Assembly: GCA_944548615.1 (NCBI GenBank)
Contig: OX155972.1
Location: forward strand, 7,473,294 to 7,537,293
Length of the DNA: 64,000 nt
Origin: Micropterix aruncella
Lineage: Eukaryota; Arthropoda; Insecta; Lepidoptera; Micropterigidae
Direction of reading: 5' to 3'
The notes below the pieces were generated by a model. It had not been told where the DNA came from and did no database searches. It was given only the letters and a program-made list of their open reading frames with translations. The position numbers and the translations under genes are program-made. Numbering within the stretch: position 1 is the first letter of the stretch; each line of letters starts with the position of its first letter. Of the stretch, positions 10,311-20,600 are shown piece by piece.

Positions 10311-10636
10311 GAGACACTTAAGACGCGTCGGTAGCGAATGGTTTCGTGTAGCTTGGGCCACAAAATCCATTTTGTTCTCGGATCGGCTCGACTCCTTTTC
10401 AGAAGCCTCGGTAAGACTCTCGCGTCTCAGGCCTTACGGCCAGTGGACCGGTTTCTCGTGGTGGGGTTACATCCCGGCGCTACTGGACGGTTCGTACACC
10501 GTTCGGCGACGCCTATCGGTTGAGCACTCTGACTAATTGCTGAAGGAGTCTGGAGACTATGGAAATATACTGTCTCCTAAGCAGCGGGGGTGGAGGTTGA
10601 CCTGTCGTCAACCACTCTTGATATAGGTAACCATTA

Positions 10637-11219
10637 AGCCCGCTAAACACGATCCAGTTTACCGTCAAGTTTGACGCGCGTTTGAAGCGGCGCGTCCGGT
10701 AAACTTGAGGGTGTATGGCTATTAGTGTGCATGACAAGTCTACTTGAAGCAAAAATTGAATTTCCATTCTGCCGACTTGATCAATTTTGCAGCGTCATGT
10801 AAACTTGGACGTGTGTATGAGCGGTCAAGAATGATTGACGTTAGTCGGCATCGAAAAAGACGCGCGAATGCGCGTGACGGCATTTTAAATAAATTTCTTC
10901 ATTCATTCGTACATAATTACGATAATCTTTTGGAGCAATCCACAATTCTTTCAGTAAATTTTTAAGAGATATTTTTTTTCTTTTCAATAACCAGTTTTTG
11001 CACCATACTGAACGATCTCCCCTTTCTGTATTCTTAATTGCAAGCAATAAATCTAGGATGGCTAACTCGTCGTAGTCCGTCACTAGTGACGCCATGGTTT
11101 CAACTGGTGCGACATCATGCAAACTTGAACGTGAGTGGTCTATTTGGATGCACTGCAAACTGGCCGCCACTTCAAACGCGCTGCAAACTTGACGGTACAC
11201 TGGATCATGTATGGCGGGC
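10637..11219. mobile_element. Internally deleted PIF/Harbinger element
   Basis: The terminal inverted repeats start AGCCCGCTAAACACGATCCA on the left and mirror GGATCATGTATGGCGGGC on the right. Flanking TTA at 10634-10636 and 11220-11222 fits the 3-bp TWA target duplication of this superfamily. It carries a transposase N-terminal fragment on the minus strand. Confidence 0.7.
10841..11200 (-). pseudogene. HARBI1-like transposase N-terminal fragment
   Basis: A 119-codon minus-strand frame contains SVWCKNWLLKRKKISLKNLL followed by KELWIAPKDYRNYVRMNEE. This resembles the N-terminal segment of PIF/Harbinger transposases: W...R followed by a LxKELxxxDxxxFxxYxRM pattern. The DDE nuclease part is missing, as expected for a 583-bp deletion derivative. 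Assignment rests on motif resemblance and on the element's TIRs and TTA duplication. Confidence 0.55.
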
Positions 11220-11633
11220 TTAAGGCTACATAATCCTGAATTCAGAGCCTGGCAAAGTATGCCTTCGGTCCGCGATAGATTTAAACCGAATCACCGCTGA
11301 ATATGTGGCAGGTAGAGGTCGCGCAAGTGACTTCAAACCCGTGACCAGTCGGGCGGTTGGAGGTATCCTGAGGGTTAATTCCAGACGGAGATATCCTTCC
11401 AAAACTGGTACAGAGTGACGCCGCCCGGCTACCCGCTGGGTACCTTTTCCGATGCCTCGCCGTAAGGCTTTAGCCTCTGACGGGCAGGTGGCATAACTAG
11501 ACAGTGGACTGTTTTTCGTCGCAAGTCTTCTGCACTCACCTCACGGGAGACAGAACGATCCAATACCGCTAAAACTTTCTGAGGTTACGGGTTCGCCCTT
11601 TGTAGTTGACAGCTCTAGTTGAGACCCTTAAGA

Positions 11634-12005
11634 CCGTTTTCAGATTGAAGTATTGTGTGTTTGTCTGTCTGTTTGTATGTATTCCTCCGGGATAGTGCCA
11701 AACGCCTAATCCGATTGAGCTGAAAATTGGTATGCGGGTATCATTTGGTCATGGCAAGAGTTGAGAACGTTGTGGTTGAAATTGGTCCACCAGGGGGCCA
11801 CTAGTCATATACCAATCTTGAAATATTCGACTTACATACTTAACAATTTTACACAATTGCTGGGCCGAAAACATAGAATTTTAGCCGGCCAGTATATTTG
11901 GTAAAACGAATAAACCAAAGGTGTTTAAAGCTTTTCTTTCTCACTACCCGCGCTGGTCGCTGACGAACATTTGGCGTAGCTTAGTCACGATATTCGACAT
12001 TTCGT
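11634..12005 (+). repeat. Dispersed repeat 'R', 3' part
   Basis: Continues 10200-10310. The stretch with ATCATTTGGTCATGGCAAGA and GGTCCACCAGGGGGC matches 44400-44640, and partly 47040-47130. Confidence 0.7.
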
Positions 12006-12221
12006 CACCTTACTGTGAGAGTTCCTACTGTGAAAAATTGGCATCGCGTTCAAATCGTTCCATTAGTCCATGACTACTTGCCGGGAAAGCTTTCGTTTGA
12101 CACGACCGATTTTTATTATACAGGGCGAGTTTTAATAACCGGCATCCTTGAAGGGGGTGAATCAGTACGAGCTAGTATAACAACTTTTAAAAAAAAAATT
12201 GTGAGAAAATCAAACAATTTT

Positions 12222-12776
12222 TAAGCTATTGCATAGCTTTTATCGCGGGCCTAGCCCAGCGCGGCGACCGAATGAAGAAATTTCTTAACGAAAATTAATG
12301 ATTTTAAACTGATAATTACGTCTAAACGAGTACTGCTTACGATTCGAAAAAAATATATGTTAAACAAGAAAATTTTCCTAATATTCTTAGCTTTGAATAT
12401 TTTAGATTTTGTTTATATTACATAGTGTAATTAATTTGTGAAATTAGGTCCAACCGAACACAAAAACGACTACTACGCAAATACTATCTGGCGTATTATT
12501 ATGAAACCTGCACCATTTTGAAGATAACTTAATTATCTATCTTTTTATCTACGATGTTTTACGAATAATCCGTTTTTTTTGCTTTATCGAATAAAAAATT
12601 CGTGCGCGGCGCTCTATCGGTAGACGTTTAAATTATTCAACGTTTTCCGATAGAGCGCAGTTATCTGATATCAGTAAAAATAAAATAAATAAAATAAATA
12701 AATAATGATAATTGCATAAGTTGTTAAAATGCTATGCAATAGCTTTACCGCGGCAGTCCCCGAGTGCCACACGTAT
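12222..12776 (+). repeat. Hairpin-core repeat family, copy 2 (loop deleted)
   Basis: It has the same termini as copy 1. The inner part of the internal palindrome is missing: GACGTTTAAATTATT is followed directly by CAACGTTTTCC, leaving only the outer stem. Confidence 0.8.
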
Positions 12777-12861
12777 ATTTTTTTTTTGGAAAAAGAATAT
12801 TTTTCTTTGTAGAAACTTGAAAGATTTACATTTTTGAAAAATAGTATAACCAGCATTAAGA

Positions 12862-12948
12862 ATGATCCGCGATCTAGTGGTAGGTAAATTATATCTAATA
12901 TTGATATAGCGATATTTTACCTACCGCTGAATGGCGCAGCGCGCTCAT
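12862..12948. repeat. Small fold-back 'TAGCGGTAGGTAAAAT' family, copy 1
   Basis: The inverted arms are GATCTAGTGGTAGGTAAATT and ATTTTACCTACCGCTGAATG, then GCGCAGCGCGCTC. Sister copies are at 42391-42480 and 48437-48523. Confidence 0.75.
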
Positions 12949-13135
12949 CGCTTGTCAAACTTGTATTTAACAGTATTTAAGTACTTCAAATTTACAATTT
13001 AAAAAAGAAATAAAAATTACACAAAATAAAAAAGAGATATTTGTTTTTTCCATTTTTTTAAAATTTAAGGTTGCATACCAACTCGTACTGATTCACTCCC
13101 TCCAAGGATGAAGCTGAAATGAAACTCAACCTGTA

Positions 13136-13367
13136 ATATCAGTTGTGATTGGTAAATATCAGCCCTGTTGCAGGAAGTAATGGCGGTAATTATTTTCAAT
13201 TTCTATGATTATGTGTCTTTTTGTCACTGGCTCTAATATGAAATGTTTATCAACATTTGTTTTTATTGGTTCGATAAAATTGTAGATTATATTCATATAA
13301 AATTACACTACACTAGATTAGAAGTTATTAGTGCTTTTTCGGCTACAGAATTATTGTCTTAGCAATC
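13136..13367 (+). promoter_or_regulatory. Putative V2 promoter
   Basis: This 230-bp stretch aligns with 26150-26382 before V3: both share GTGATTGG, a GATTATGTGT motif and a CACTGGCTCTAATAT block, then CGATAAAATT (13272 region). Retention in both duplicates while flanking DNA has diverged suggests a functional promoter. GATA-like cores include TTTATCAAC and CGATAAAA. Confidence 0.5.
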
Positions 13368-13458
13368 ATGGATATGGCTATGGTGATTTTTATGGCTTTT
13401 TTTGTTATAATTGTTATTTCTTGTATAGTGTTGACGATTGCGGTACGTTCCAAGTGGG
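13368..13458 (+). CDS. Alternative first exon V2
   Basis: It encodes 30 residues plus one base: MDMAMVIFMAFFVIIVISCI then VLTIAVRSKW. The donor is G|GTAAGT, phase 1. The junction with exon 2 gives a Gly codon (G+GA), for a predicted protein of 114 residues. Nearly the whole N-terminus is membrane span, with the basic RSK just after it, so the tail is expected in the cytosol. V3 is its duplicate: the first ten residues differ only at position 5. In the present genome an antisense BEL/Pao element inserted 277 bp downstream lies in its intron. Confidence 0.82.
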
Positions 13459-13730
13459 GTAAGTCGAATTGAATAATTTGCTTTCAAGTCATTGTCATAG
13501 CTATCGGTGCATCCCAACTAACTGTGGGTTATGTAATATTTACAGTTTTAATCTGGACGATAGTCATAATGTTTTTATATTTCTATTCTACATTGTTTTT
13601 ATATTTATTTATATTTATAGTTTTATACACAATATGTTTATTTTCTAAACGTTGACACTTTTGTTTAAAACCAAAACTATGATTTTGGAATAATGTTCTT
13701 ATAACGGATACTATAATGGTTTAAATAATA

Positions 13731-13735
13731 GCGCT
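13731..13735. repeat. BEL/Pao target-site duplication, left
   Basis: GCGCT here and at 21697-21701: a perfect 5-bp duplication, the size expected for BEL/Pao integrases. Confidence 0.95.
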
Positions 13736-14831
13736 TGGTTATAAAATCCATCAGTTATTTTCCTGTGAGTTTCTCACACTGCTGAAGGGTGGTTTTGTGG
13801 ACTGTAAATGTTATTTACCTTCGCGTTCTCTCGTTCTTCCTGGCCGCCGAGTAGTCTCCCGTATCTGGTTCACACTATTAGATGATCACACAGTGAAAGA
13901 GTTTATTTCAAAAGAACGTTTATTGTCCCTCAATTTACTCGTGAGTTACAGTATACACTTAAATTATGCGCGCGAGTACGAGACCAGCCAAGGGCTGCCG
14001 TATGTACAACTATTATCCCGCCGCTTAAGGGTCGTTCATTCTCGACCTCGGTATTTTTGTGACTGTTCGATTTTCCAAAATCGTTCACTAGCCTCGCTAA
14101 AGCCCCGCCACTCTAACCCGTGATTGGTTAAAAGGCAATGGCGGCGGTAAGAGACCGGCCTACTGAGGGTTAAGGGGTGTGGCTTAGCGAGAGTACATAT
14201 TATTCAATCAGGCTTACATTTTTAACTTAAATTAATCTCACCTTAATTGAAGGTAATTTTCTATAATATGTATTACTACTACATTATCATTAGGTTTATA
14301 GCGAAAATATGTAGATTAAACATTAACAATACATCATATTTTGTACTTAAAATTCCTTCGAATAGCTAGCAAAATTATAAGTATTTGATTTTATCCAAGC
14401 TTTCAGTCGAATAATTAATAGCCTCCTAATTACCTCAAACATTGCGATTATTTTGAGATTACCACATTTGTTTTAATATAAGAGGGTTGCGCGAGCGGCT
14501 TGCCGCGTTTACGATTTTTTGTTATCGGTCGACACCCTCGATATATCCACTGCGAGAAATGACAGGCTGATAATTAATTAGGGGTCTTCGGCCCTTAAAG
14601 ACGGCGATATATTATTACCAGGACCTTTCATGGAATTTTGTCCTGCGTATTTAGTTAGGACTTCCTTGCGGATGATTTTAATATTTGAATGAGCCGTATT
14701 TTGTTTCAGTGTCTGTTATTTATGTCTGTTATGGGGTGGCTCGAGCGTGTGAAAGAGGAATATAAGCTTCTAAGAATCGATCTCTCGCGAACAGCCACCC
14801 ATATTAGATAATGCAAGTGATAATTCGTACA
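13736..14831 (-). repeat. 3' LTR of the BEL/Pao element
   Basis: On the + strand it reads TGGTTATAAAATCC...AATTCGTACA, that is TG...CA ends. It is identical to 20601-21696 except for two positions noticed by eye. It contains an open frame (13797-14123) duplicated in the other LTR, which I regard as incidental. Confidence 0.95.
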
Positions 14832-14846
14832 TTTCCCCGCTCATGG
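14832..14846 (-). other. Polypurine tract
   Basis: On the minus strand GAGCGGGGAAA directly precedes the 3' LTR, the expected primer site for plus-strand synthesis. Confidence 0.75.
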
Positions 14847-14910
14847 CAACGTGCCATTAACTTATTTTACGAATTATTTACCTTAAATCTACGTTATTTA
14901 TATCTATGGC

Positions 14911-17900
14911 TTATTCTATTCGGGCGGACAATTCTAATCTAACTAGTTTGCTTATTGACCTGCGATAATTTTTTCCGTCGACTTTTACATCTACTATCCT
15001 GACAACACCTGTTTTGTCAGGGTAGACTTCCGTTACTATAGCGCGAGGCCATCTTCCTCTTTCTAGAGAGGGATCCAATATTAACACCAGTTCCCCCACC
15101 CTTAGTGGAGGTTGTACCTCCTTCCATTTAGGTCGAGAGACTAGCATAGGTAGTACTTCTTTAGACCACCTATTCCAAAAAGAGTCAGCTAGAGCTTGGG
15201 TCTGTCTCCACTGTTTACGGTTACATAAATCTCCAATGGTAAATTTACCCATAGCGGTGCTGTTAGAGTGTCCTAACAAAAAGCTTTGCGGCGTAAGTGG
15301 CTCCTGGTCTCGACTGTCTATAGTAATGTGCGAGATAGGCCGCTGATTAAGGATTGACTCCACTTCAGCCAATAAGGTCTGCATCATTTCCACAGAAGGC
15401 GCTCTTTCTTTCAATATGGCGTACAAAGCTCTTTTGGCTGACTTAACCATCGATTCCCAGCAGCCGCCATGATGGGGAGAAGCAGGTGGTATAAACCTCC
15501 AGTCAATCTGGTCGTTACTTAAACGTTCACGGATACGTTCATCGTCAATCTCTGAAACGACCTTCTTCAATTCGGCACTCGCACCTTTTAGATTAGATCC
15601 ATTATCTGACATTATCACCCTTGGTTTGCCCCGCCGGGCTATGAATCTTCTTATCGCTTGTATGGTCGAATTAGTAGACAAATCATATGCTAATTCAATG
15701 TGAACCGCTCGTGTGGTTAGACAAGAGAACAACACGCCATATCGTTTCTCCACTTTTCTTCGTATAGTCACCTGAACCGGCCCGAAGTAGTCTACGCCTA
15801 CGGCGTTAAAACACCTCGTATGATGCTGCAAACGTGACATCGGGAGTTGTCCCATCAACGCTGTGACTGGTTTTGCCCTTCTCATTTTGCACAGCATACA
15901 CTGGTATATAAATTTTTTGACCGTTTGACGGGGACTAATTAGCCAGAACCTCTGGCGTAGGCTGGCCAATGTCGTTTCAACCCCGGAATGAGCCATCTCC
16001 TCATGAGTTCTTACCACCAGTAGTTGTGTATAGCGATCCCGGCCGTCAAGTATTATGGGATACTTAGTGTCGTGTGGTATACCCGGCGCATTTGCGATGC
16101 GGCCGCCTACTCTTATTAAGCCCCGCTCGTCTAAGTACGCATTTAAACCTATCAAACGGCTATTCCTAGGTAAAGTCCCTTTCACTCGTATAAGTTCTAT
16201 TTCTTTCTTAAAAGAACGACTCTGCGACTCCTTTAATAATATTATTTCAGCGCTGGCAATGTCTTGTCCGTTTAAAATGCAGTTATTCGTGGCACCTCTA
16301 CATAGTTGAATAAACTTCCTAACGTATGCGGCTACGCGCAATAATCTGCGATGTTGGGAGAATCTCGCGACATCTATTGTGCTCGTAGGTACAGCGTGTA
16401 GCGCAAATACCGCCAATGGTTTATACTCGAGGGATATCTTATCCTTTTCCCCGGGTTGATGGGGAACCTTTGCCGGCCATACCTCTGGTGGCTGTCTAAG
16501 GTATTCAGGACCATTCAGCCAACGGCTCTCGGGCGAGAGGTCAATTTTTGACTTCGCTCTCGTAGCTTCATCTGCAGGATTACTACTTCCGCTTAACCAT
16601 CTCCACTCCTCCGGGGTAGTCAGTTCGTCCAATACTCCCAGACGGTTAGAGACAAATTGTTGGTGGTCGGAGCTACGTGAACGTATCCACCAAAGTACGT
16701 TCATCGAGTCTGTCCATAAAATCTTTTCATGAAATTTAATTTTGTACTCGCTAGTGATTTTTTTCGCTAGTTCGGCGCCTAATAGTGCTGCTGTCAGTTC
16801 TAAACGCGGTATTGTCATTTTTTTTAACGGCGCGACTCTGGTTTTACTTGCGATAAAGGATGTGGTCGGTTCTTCGCCTGGTCTGGCTATTCTCATATAC
16901 GCGACAGCGCACATAGCCTCTTGAGACGCGTCACAATATATGTGTAATTGTCTATTTTCGGAGGGATTCTTTGTTACGCCGTGATAGCGTGAAATCCTTA
17001 CGTCCTTCGCCGAGCGAAGGGCATTTATCCATTCACCCCAACCTTTGAAAATATCTTGTGTGACCTCCTCATCCCAGGCTACACCGCTGGTCCACACCTT
17101 TTGCATTAGAATTTTGGCTCGGATAGTTATTGGGCTTAATACCCCGAGTGGGTCATAAATTGACATTACTACCTTAAGAGCCTCTCGTTTCGTTGGCACT
17201 CTCTGGCCCGTTTTTAAGGCGTCATCGAGTTTTTCTAACCTAAAATTAAATGTAAGTTGGTCACTTTCTGGCAACCATTCTAACCCTAAAAGCCGTTGAG
17301 AGCTTATCTCTCCTTTCTCCAGAGCAATATTATGGGTAGCTTTCCTTTCTTCGGGTATTTCATTCAAAACGCTTTGATAATTAGACGCCCAGCCCTTTAA
17401 GAAAAAATTCCCTTGTTGATGGATGTAAATTATGTTTTTTATCACGTTACGAGCTTCTTCTATTGAAGAAGACCCGAAAGCAAGGTCGTCCATAAAGTGA
17501 TGGTCTGTGATAGCCTCCACTGCTAGAGGGTACTGATTCTTGAAACGTTCAGCGTTTTTATTTCGGATATAGAGGGCTGATGTCGGGGATGACCGAGAAC
17601 CGAATATTAAAGAGGACATTTTTAGGATACGAGGTTCTATATCGCGCCGATATCCCCGCCAAAGGAACAACTGACTATAGGTATCGTCCTCGATCACCTT
17701 AATACGCATGAACATGTCCCCAATATCGGCGGTAAAAGCCACCGGATGCTCGCGGAACCTAAAAAGTATACCTGTTATGCTTTGATTATAGTCTGGCCCC
17801 GTTATCAGTAAGCTATTTAGAGATACTCCCTTTACGCTAGCAGCAGCGTCATGCACGATCCTAAGCTTGTTTCCTTTGGCGGCGCTACAGACACCCAAGT

Positions 17901-20538
17901 GTGGTAAAAACCATATATCAGTTCGGCCGGCTAATTTGGAAGGGTCTACTTCTTCGGCGTAACCTTCTGCTAAGTACTTGTCCATTTTCTGACAATAAGC
18001 GTCTCCATAAGTCCGATCTCTGTCCATTTTTCTCTCGACGGCGTGAAGTCGAGCTAGCGCCATAGGTCGGCTATCAGGAAGAACACGTCTGTCATCTCGC
18101 CAGAGCAACCCCGTGTGCCATACCCCGCCGTTTAACGAAGTAGTGGATTCTAATAATTTTTTAGACCTTACCGAGTCCGCAAGTTCTCGCTTTTTATTCG
18201 GCCAGTCTTGCTCTAATCTGAGGTTTTCCTCGAGTAATCTCTGAAGAGACGCGTCATTGCTACCGCTATCACTTAGGCAGAAGCTATGTAATGCGTCATT
18301 TTGCCTATCTACAGATACTCGTCCCACTGGAACCCAGCCCAGTAGTGTTTTTGACAACGATAATTCGTCATTAATGCGCCTTAATCCGCGTGAAACGATT
18401 AATTCCCAACAATTAGCCCCGATTAGTAGGCGCGGTTGGACATCTGATATTTTGTCGACTTTCACCGCAGTCAAAGTGTCAAAATCAGAGGCGGCCGCCG
18501 ATAAATTTTTTAATTTCGGAAGGTTTAACGCCGCAATACTATAAGCCTGCACGTCGAAAACCTTACGGCCCAATTCCCCCCTTATTTGAAACGAGACTGT
18601 TTCAGCCCCTTTAGAAGAAGTTTTCATACTTCCTATACCACATACCTCCATATTGGTGGGAGGCCCTCTAATATTCAGCTCTTGCGCGACTTCGCGGTCT
18701 ATTATAGAGACCGTCGATCCGCTGTCTAAAAGCGCGTAAACTACCTTTCTCCCCTTTGGTCCTATTAACGTTATCGGTAAAACTTGCAAGAGGACTCTGT
18801 TGTTGGCTACTGTATGCGCGACAATAGCCCCGGTCTGTGTTTCACCTTCGGCTGTTGCCGTAATTATCTCGGTTCCGCCGAGCGCCGCGTCCGCGGCAGT
18901 AAGTAAGAAATGATACTTAAATCGAGGAAACCCTTTATAGGCTGGGCAGTTTTTCCTGCCGTGCGAAGGTGCAAGGCATTTAAAGCATCGCTTAAGTGAT
19001 TTTACGACTCCCCAGCGAGAGTCTAGGGAAAGTTTTTTAAACCTTTCGCATTTGCTGAGAAAATGATCGCCGGTACAATTTGGGCATTTCATACGAGACT
19101 GCTCAGTCATGTTAAGAACGTAATTTTTATGATTTTGCTGTTTATACTTTTTATCGCGCGCTACTACTTGATTTTTTCTACCGCTGTCTAATGGACCTAT
19201 TCCCGCATCTTGCGAGTCTATCGCTAGTGTTTCTAGCCAAGATGCGAATCGTATGATAACCGGTTCGTCTGGTTTACCCCTTCCTTTATCTCCTAGCCAC
19301 AATGTTAATAAGTTTTTTGGCAACTTCGCTACAAGAGAACCTAAAAGTTCTGGGTTCCATAGGTGCTCAATCCTATTTACTGATTTTACTGTGGCCACCA
19401 GATTCTTAACTTGGCAAGCAAATTGCAACAATTCCTCTGCTTCTATAAATTCAGAGAGGTCCCTGGTTTTACGTAAATCAGCTAGTGTGCGCTGAATAAT
19501 TACATTTGGATTTCCAAATAACGTCTCTAATGTTTTCATTATTTCGCCAACGTTCGCAGGGGATAAAAGTAACCCTGAAACGCAATCTCTTGCTCGTCCG
19601 CGTATCGCGGATTGCAAGCGAAGTAAGTTTTGTTCGTCATTCAGACCTATAACTTCGGTGGACTGGTTAAAAATCGATTTAAAGGCTAAAAACTGAAGTG
19701 GATCTCCACTAAAGTGTGGAAGTTCCTTGTTATATTGCGGCTTCGAGGAGGCTATTGAAATTACTCGACATACCTGGCTTATTAATTTTTTGCTCGCGCT
19801 GTCATCGGACCCGTCTCCTGTGCTGGAGCCAGCGGCCGCGGCGGCGTCTGTGGCCGCCGCGTCCGCTGCGGTCGCGATTTCGCCGCCCGCTGCGCGATGC
19901 GCCGCCCCGTCAGGTGCCGCCGCGCCCGCCTCGAGCCGCATCCCCTCGTGCGCCGCGCGATGTGTTGCCCCGTGAGGTGCCGCCGCGCCCGCCTCGTGCT
20001 GCATCGCCTCGTCCGATTCTTCTTCTCTCCTGCCGCGGTATCTCTCTTCATTTCGTGGTTTTATTTGGTCGGGTTCACTATATGAAGTCAGCGGTGCTTG
20101 CGTCTCTGCCCACAGCGTAGTACGACCTGCTGTTTCTTCAAGATCGGCGTAACTTCTTGTCTCCCATTCTCCGCTTTTTTCTGAGTCGTAAGCTTCGGAA
20201 ACTACGTCTAACACTCTAAGTGCGTGCTGACGGTCTGCTTCTAGCATCTGCAATTCAGCTTCTAAATCTGCATGTTGCACTTGAATCGCAGCCGCCGCTC
20301 CTGCCGCCTCCGATCTGCGTTTTGCCGTCGCTATCTCTTCGGTCGCACGGAGTTGTTCCCTTTGCGTTATCGCCTCTGATTCCAATTTTTTCTTTTCCGC
20401 GGCTACCTTTGCTTGTTCTCTGGTGACCCGCCTCAGTTGTTCTGATGCTTCTTTCACTTCCTGAACTCTTTCACTCCTCCTGCTGCTTTGTGACCAGGTC
20501 CGCCTCGATACGTTCGATTTTTCTGCGGTCGACTCCAT
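14911..20538 (-). CDS. BEL/Pao gag-pol polyprotein
   Basis: This is an uninterrupted 1,875-residue frame. Domains in order: charged coiled-coil N-terminus (about 15-120); Ala-rich linker; gag DUF1759-like region (about 250-370, LPHFSGDPLQFLAFKSIF); zinc knuckles CPNC..H..C and CFKCLAPSHGRKNC (about 485-530); aspartic protease with LLDSGSTVSIID (about 605); reverse transcriptase with the FMDDL catalytic box (about 1020); RNase H-like part with YCDAS and LWTDS (about 1210-1290); integrase zinc region H..H..C..C, then DYFGP, SDNGS and HHGGCWESMVKSAKRAL, which carry the D,D,E residues (about 1500-1680); and a C-terminal DUF5641-like part. All key residues I can check are present, so it may be active. 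The start MESTAEKSN lies 63 bp from the 5' LTR. Confidence 0.95.
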   Translation of the reverse strand: MESTAEKSNVSRRTWSQSSRRSERVQEVKEASEQLRRVTREQAKVAAEKKKLESEAITQREQLRATEEIATAKRRSEAAGAAAAIQVQHADLEAELQMLEADRQHALRVLDVVSEAYDSEKSGEWETRSYADLEETAGRTTLWAETQAPLTSYSEPDQIKPRNEERYRGRREEESDEAMQHEAGAAAPHGATHRAAHEGMRLEAGAAAPDGAAHRAAGGEIATAADAAATDAAAAAGSSTGDGSDDSASKKLISQVCRVISIASSKPQYNKELPHFSGDPLQFLAFKSIFNQSTEVIGLNDEQNLLRLQSAIRGRARDCVSGLLLSPANVGEIMKTLETLFGNPNVIIQRTLADLRKTRDLSEFIEAEELLQFACQVKNLVATVKSVNRIEHLWNPELLGSLVAKLPKNLLTLWLGDKGRGKPDEPVIIRFASWLETLAIDSQDAGIGPLDSGRKNQVVARDKKYKQQNHKNYVLNMTEQSRMKCPNCTGDHFLSKCERFKKLSLDSRWGVVKSLKRCFKCLAPSHGRKNCPAYKGFPRFKYHFLLTAADAALGGTEIITATAEGETQTGAIVAHTVANNRVLLQVLPITLIGPKGRKVVYALLDSGSTVSIIDREVAQELNIRGPPTNMEVCGIGSMKTSSKGAETVSFQIRGELGRKVFDVQAYSIAALNLPKLKNLSAAASDFDTLTAVKVDKISDVQPRLLIGANCWELIVSRGLRRINDELSLSKTLLGWVPVGRVSVDRQNDALHSFCLSDSGSNDASLQRLLEENLRLEQDWPNKKRELADSVRSKKLLESTTSLNGGVWHTGLLWRDDRRVLPDSRPMALARLHAVERKMDRDRTYGDAYCQKMDKYLAEGYAEEVDPSKLAGRTDIWFLPHLGVCSAAKGNKLRIVHDAAASVKGVSLNSLLITGPDYNQSITGILFRFREHPVAFTADIGDMFMRIKVIEDDTYSQLFLWRGYRRDIEPRILKMSSLIFGSRSSPTSALYIRNKNAERFKNQYPLAVEAITDHHFMDDLAFGSSSIEEARNVIKNIIYIHQQGNFFLKGWASNYQSVLNEIPEERKATHNIALEKGEISSQRLLGLEWLPESDQLTFNFRLEKLDDALKTGQRVPTKREALKVVMSIYDPLGVLSPITIRAKILMQKVWTSGVAWDEEVTQDIFKGWGEWINALRSAKDVRISRYHGVTKNPSENRQLHIYCDASQEAMCAVAYMRIARPGEEPTTSFIASKTRVAPLKKMTIPRLELTAALLGAELAKKITSEYKIKFHEKILWTDSMNVLWWIRSRSSDHQQFVSNRLGVLDELTTPEEWRWLSGSSNPADEATRAKSKIDLSPESRWLNGPEYLRQPPEVWPAKVPHQPGEKDKISLEYKPLAVFALHAVPTSTIDVARFSQHRRLLRVAAYVRKFIQLCRGATNNCILNGQDIASAEIILLKESQSRSFKKEIELIRVKGTLPRNSRLIGLNAYLDERGLIRVGGRIANAPGIPHDTKYPIILDGRDRYTQLLVVRTHEEMAHSGVETTLASLRQRFWLISPRQTVKKFIYQCMLCKMRRAKPVTALMGQLPMSRLQHHTRCFNAVGVDYFGPVQVTIRRKVEKRYGVLFSCLTTRAVHIELAYDLSTNSTIQAIRRFIARRGKPRVIMSDNGSNLKGASAELKKVVSEIDDERIRERLSNDQIDWRFIPPASPHHGGCWESMVKSAKRALYAILKERAPSVEMMQTLLAEVESILNQRPISHITIDSRDQEPLTPQSFLLGHSNSTAMGKFTIGDLCNRKQWRQTQALADSFWNRWSKEVLPMLVSRPKWKEVQPPLRVGELVLILDPSLERGRWPRAIVTEVYPDKTGVVRIVDVKVDGKNYRRSISKLVRLELSARIE

Positions 20539-20580
20539 CGTAAAATTTATTTTTCAAGGTTCTTTTCTTTATTTTTCATC

Positions 20581-20600
20581 CGGCTGCGATGGACCACTTA
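20581..20600 (-). other. Primer-binding-site-like sequence
   Basis: On the minus strand, just inside the 5' LTR, TAAG is followed by TGGTCCATCGCAGCCG. The TGG start pairs with a tRNA CCA end. I cannot name the tRNA without a search. Confidence 0.6.

Larger units (their letters stand above)
10324..11620 (+). mobile_element. Structured retroposon, copy G, itself carrying a Harbinger relic
   Basis: It is flanked by GAGACACTTAAGA (10311-10323) and GAGACCCTTAAGA (11621-11633), a 13-bp duplication with one mismatch, and interrupts repeat R. Its left end, GCTTGGGCCACAAAATCCAT, matches copy E at 52188. Its right end has GGGTTCGCCCTTTGTAG. A PIF/Harbinger relic sits inside at 10637-11219. Confidence 0.75.
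12120..13135. mobile_element. Long-TIR element hosting two nested repeats
   Basis: The left arm, with GCATCCTTGAAGGGGGTGAA then TCAGTACGAG, pairs with the right arm at 13067-13133, whose complement reads CATCCTTGGAGGGAGTGAAT then CAGTACGAG. TA flanks both ends. Copy 2 of the hairpin-core repeat and a small fold-back lie between the arms. No transposase seen. It sits immediately upstream of the V2 promoter region. Confidence 0.65.

Noticed and set aside
13797..14123. 108-codon frame repeated at 20662-20988
   Set aside because: It is inside the LTRs of the BEL/Pao element, opposite to its transcription.
19716..20120. Arg/Pro-rich + strand frames
   Set aside because: Antisense shadows of the Ala-rich gag linker.
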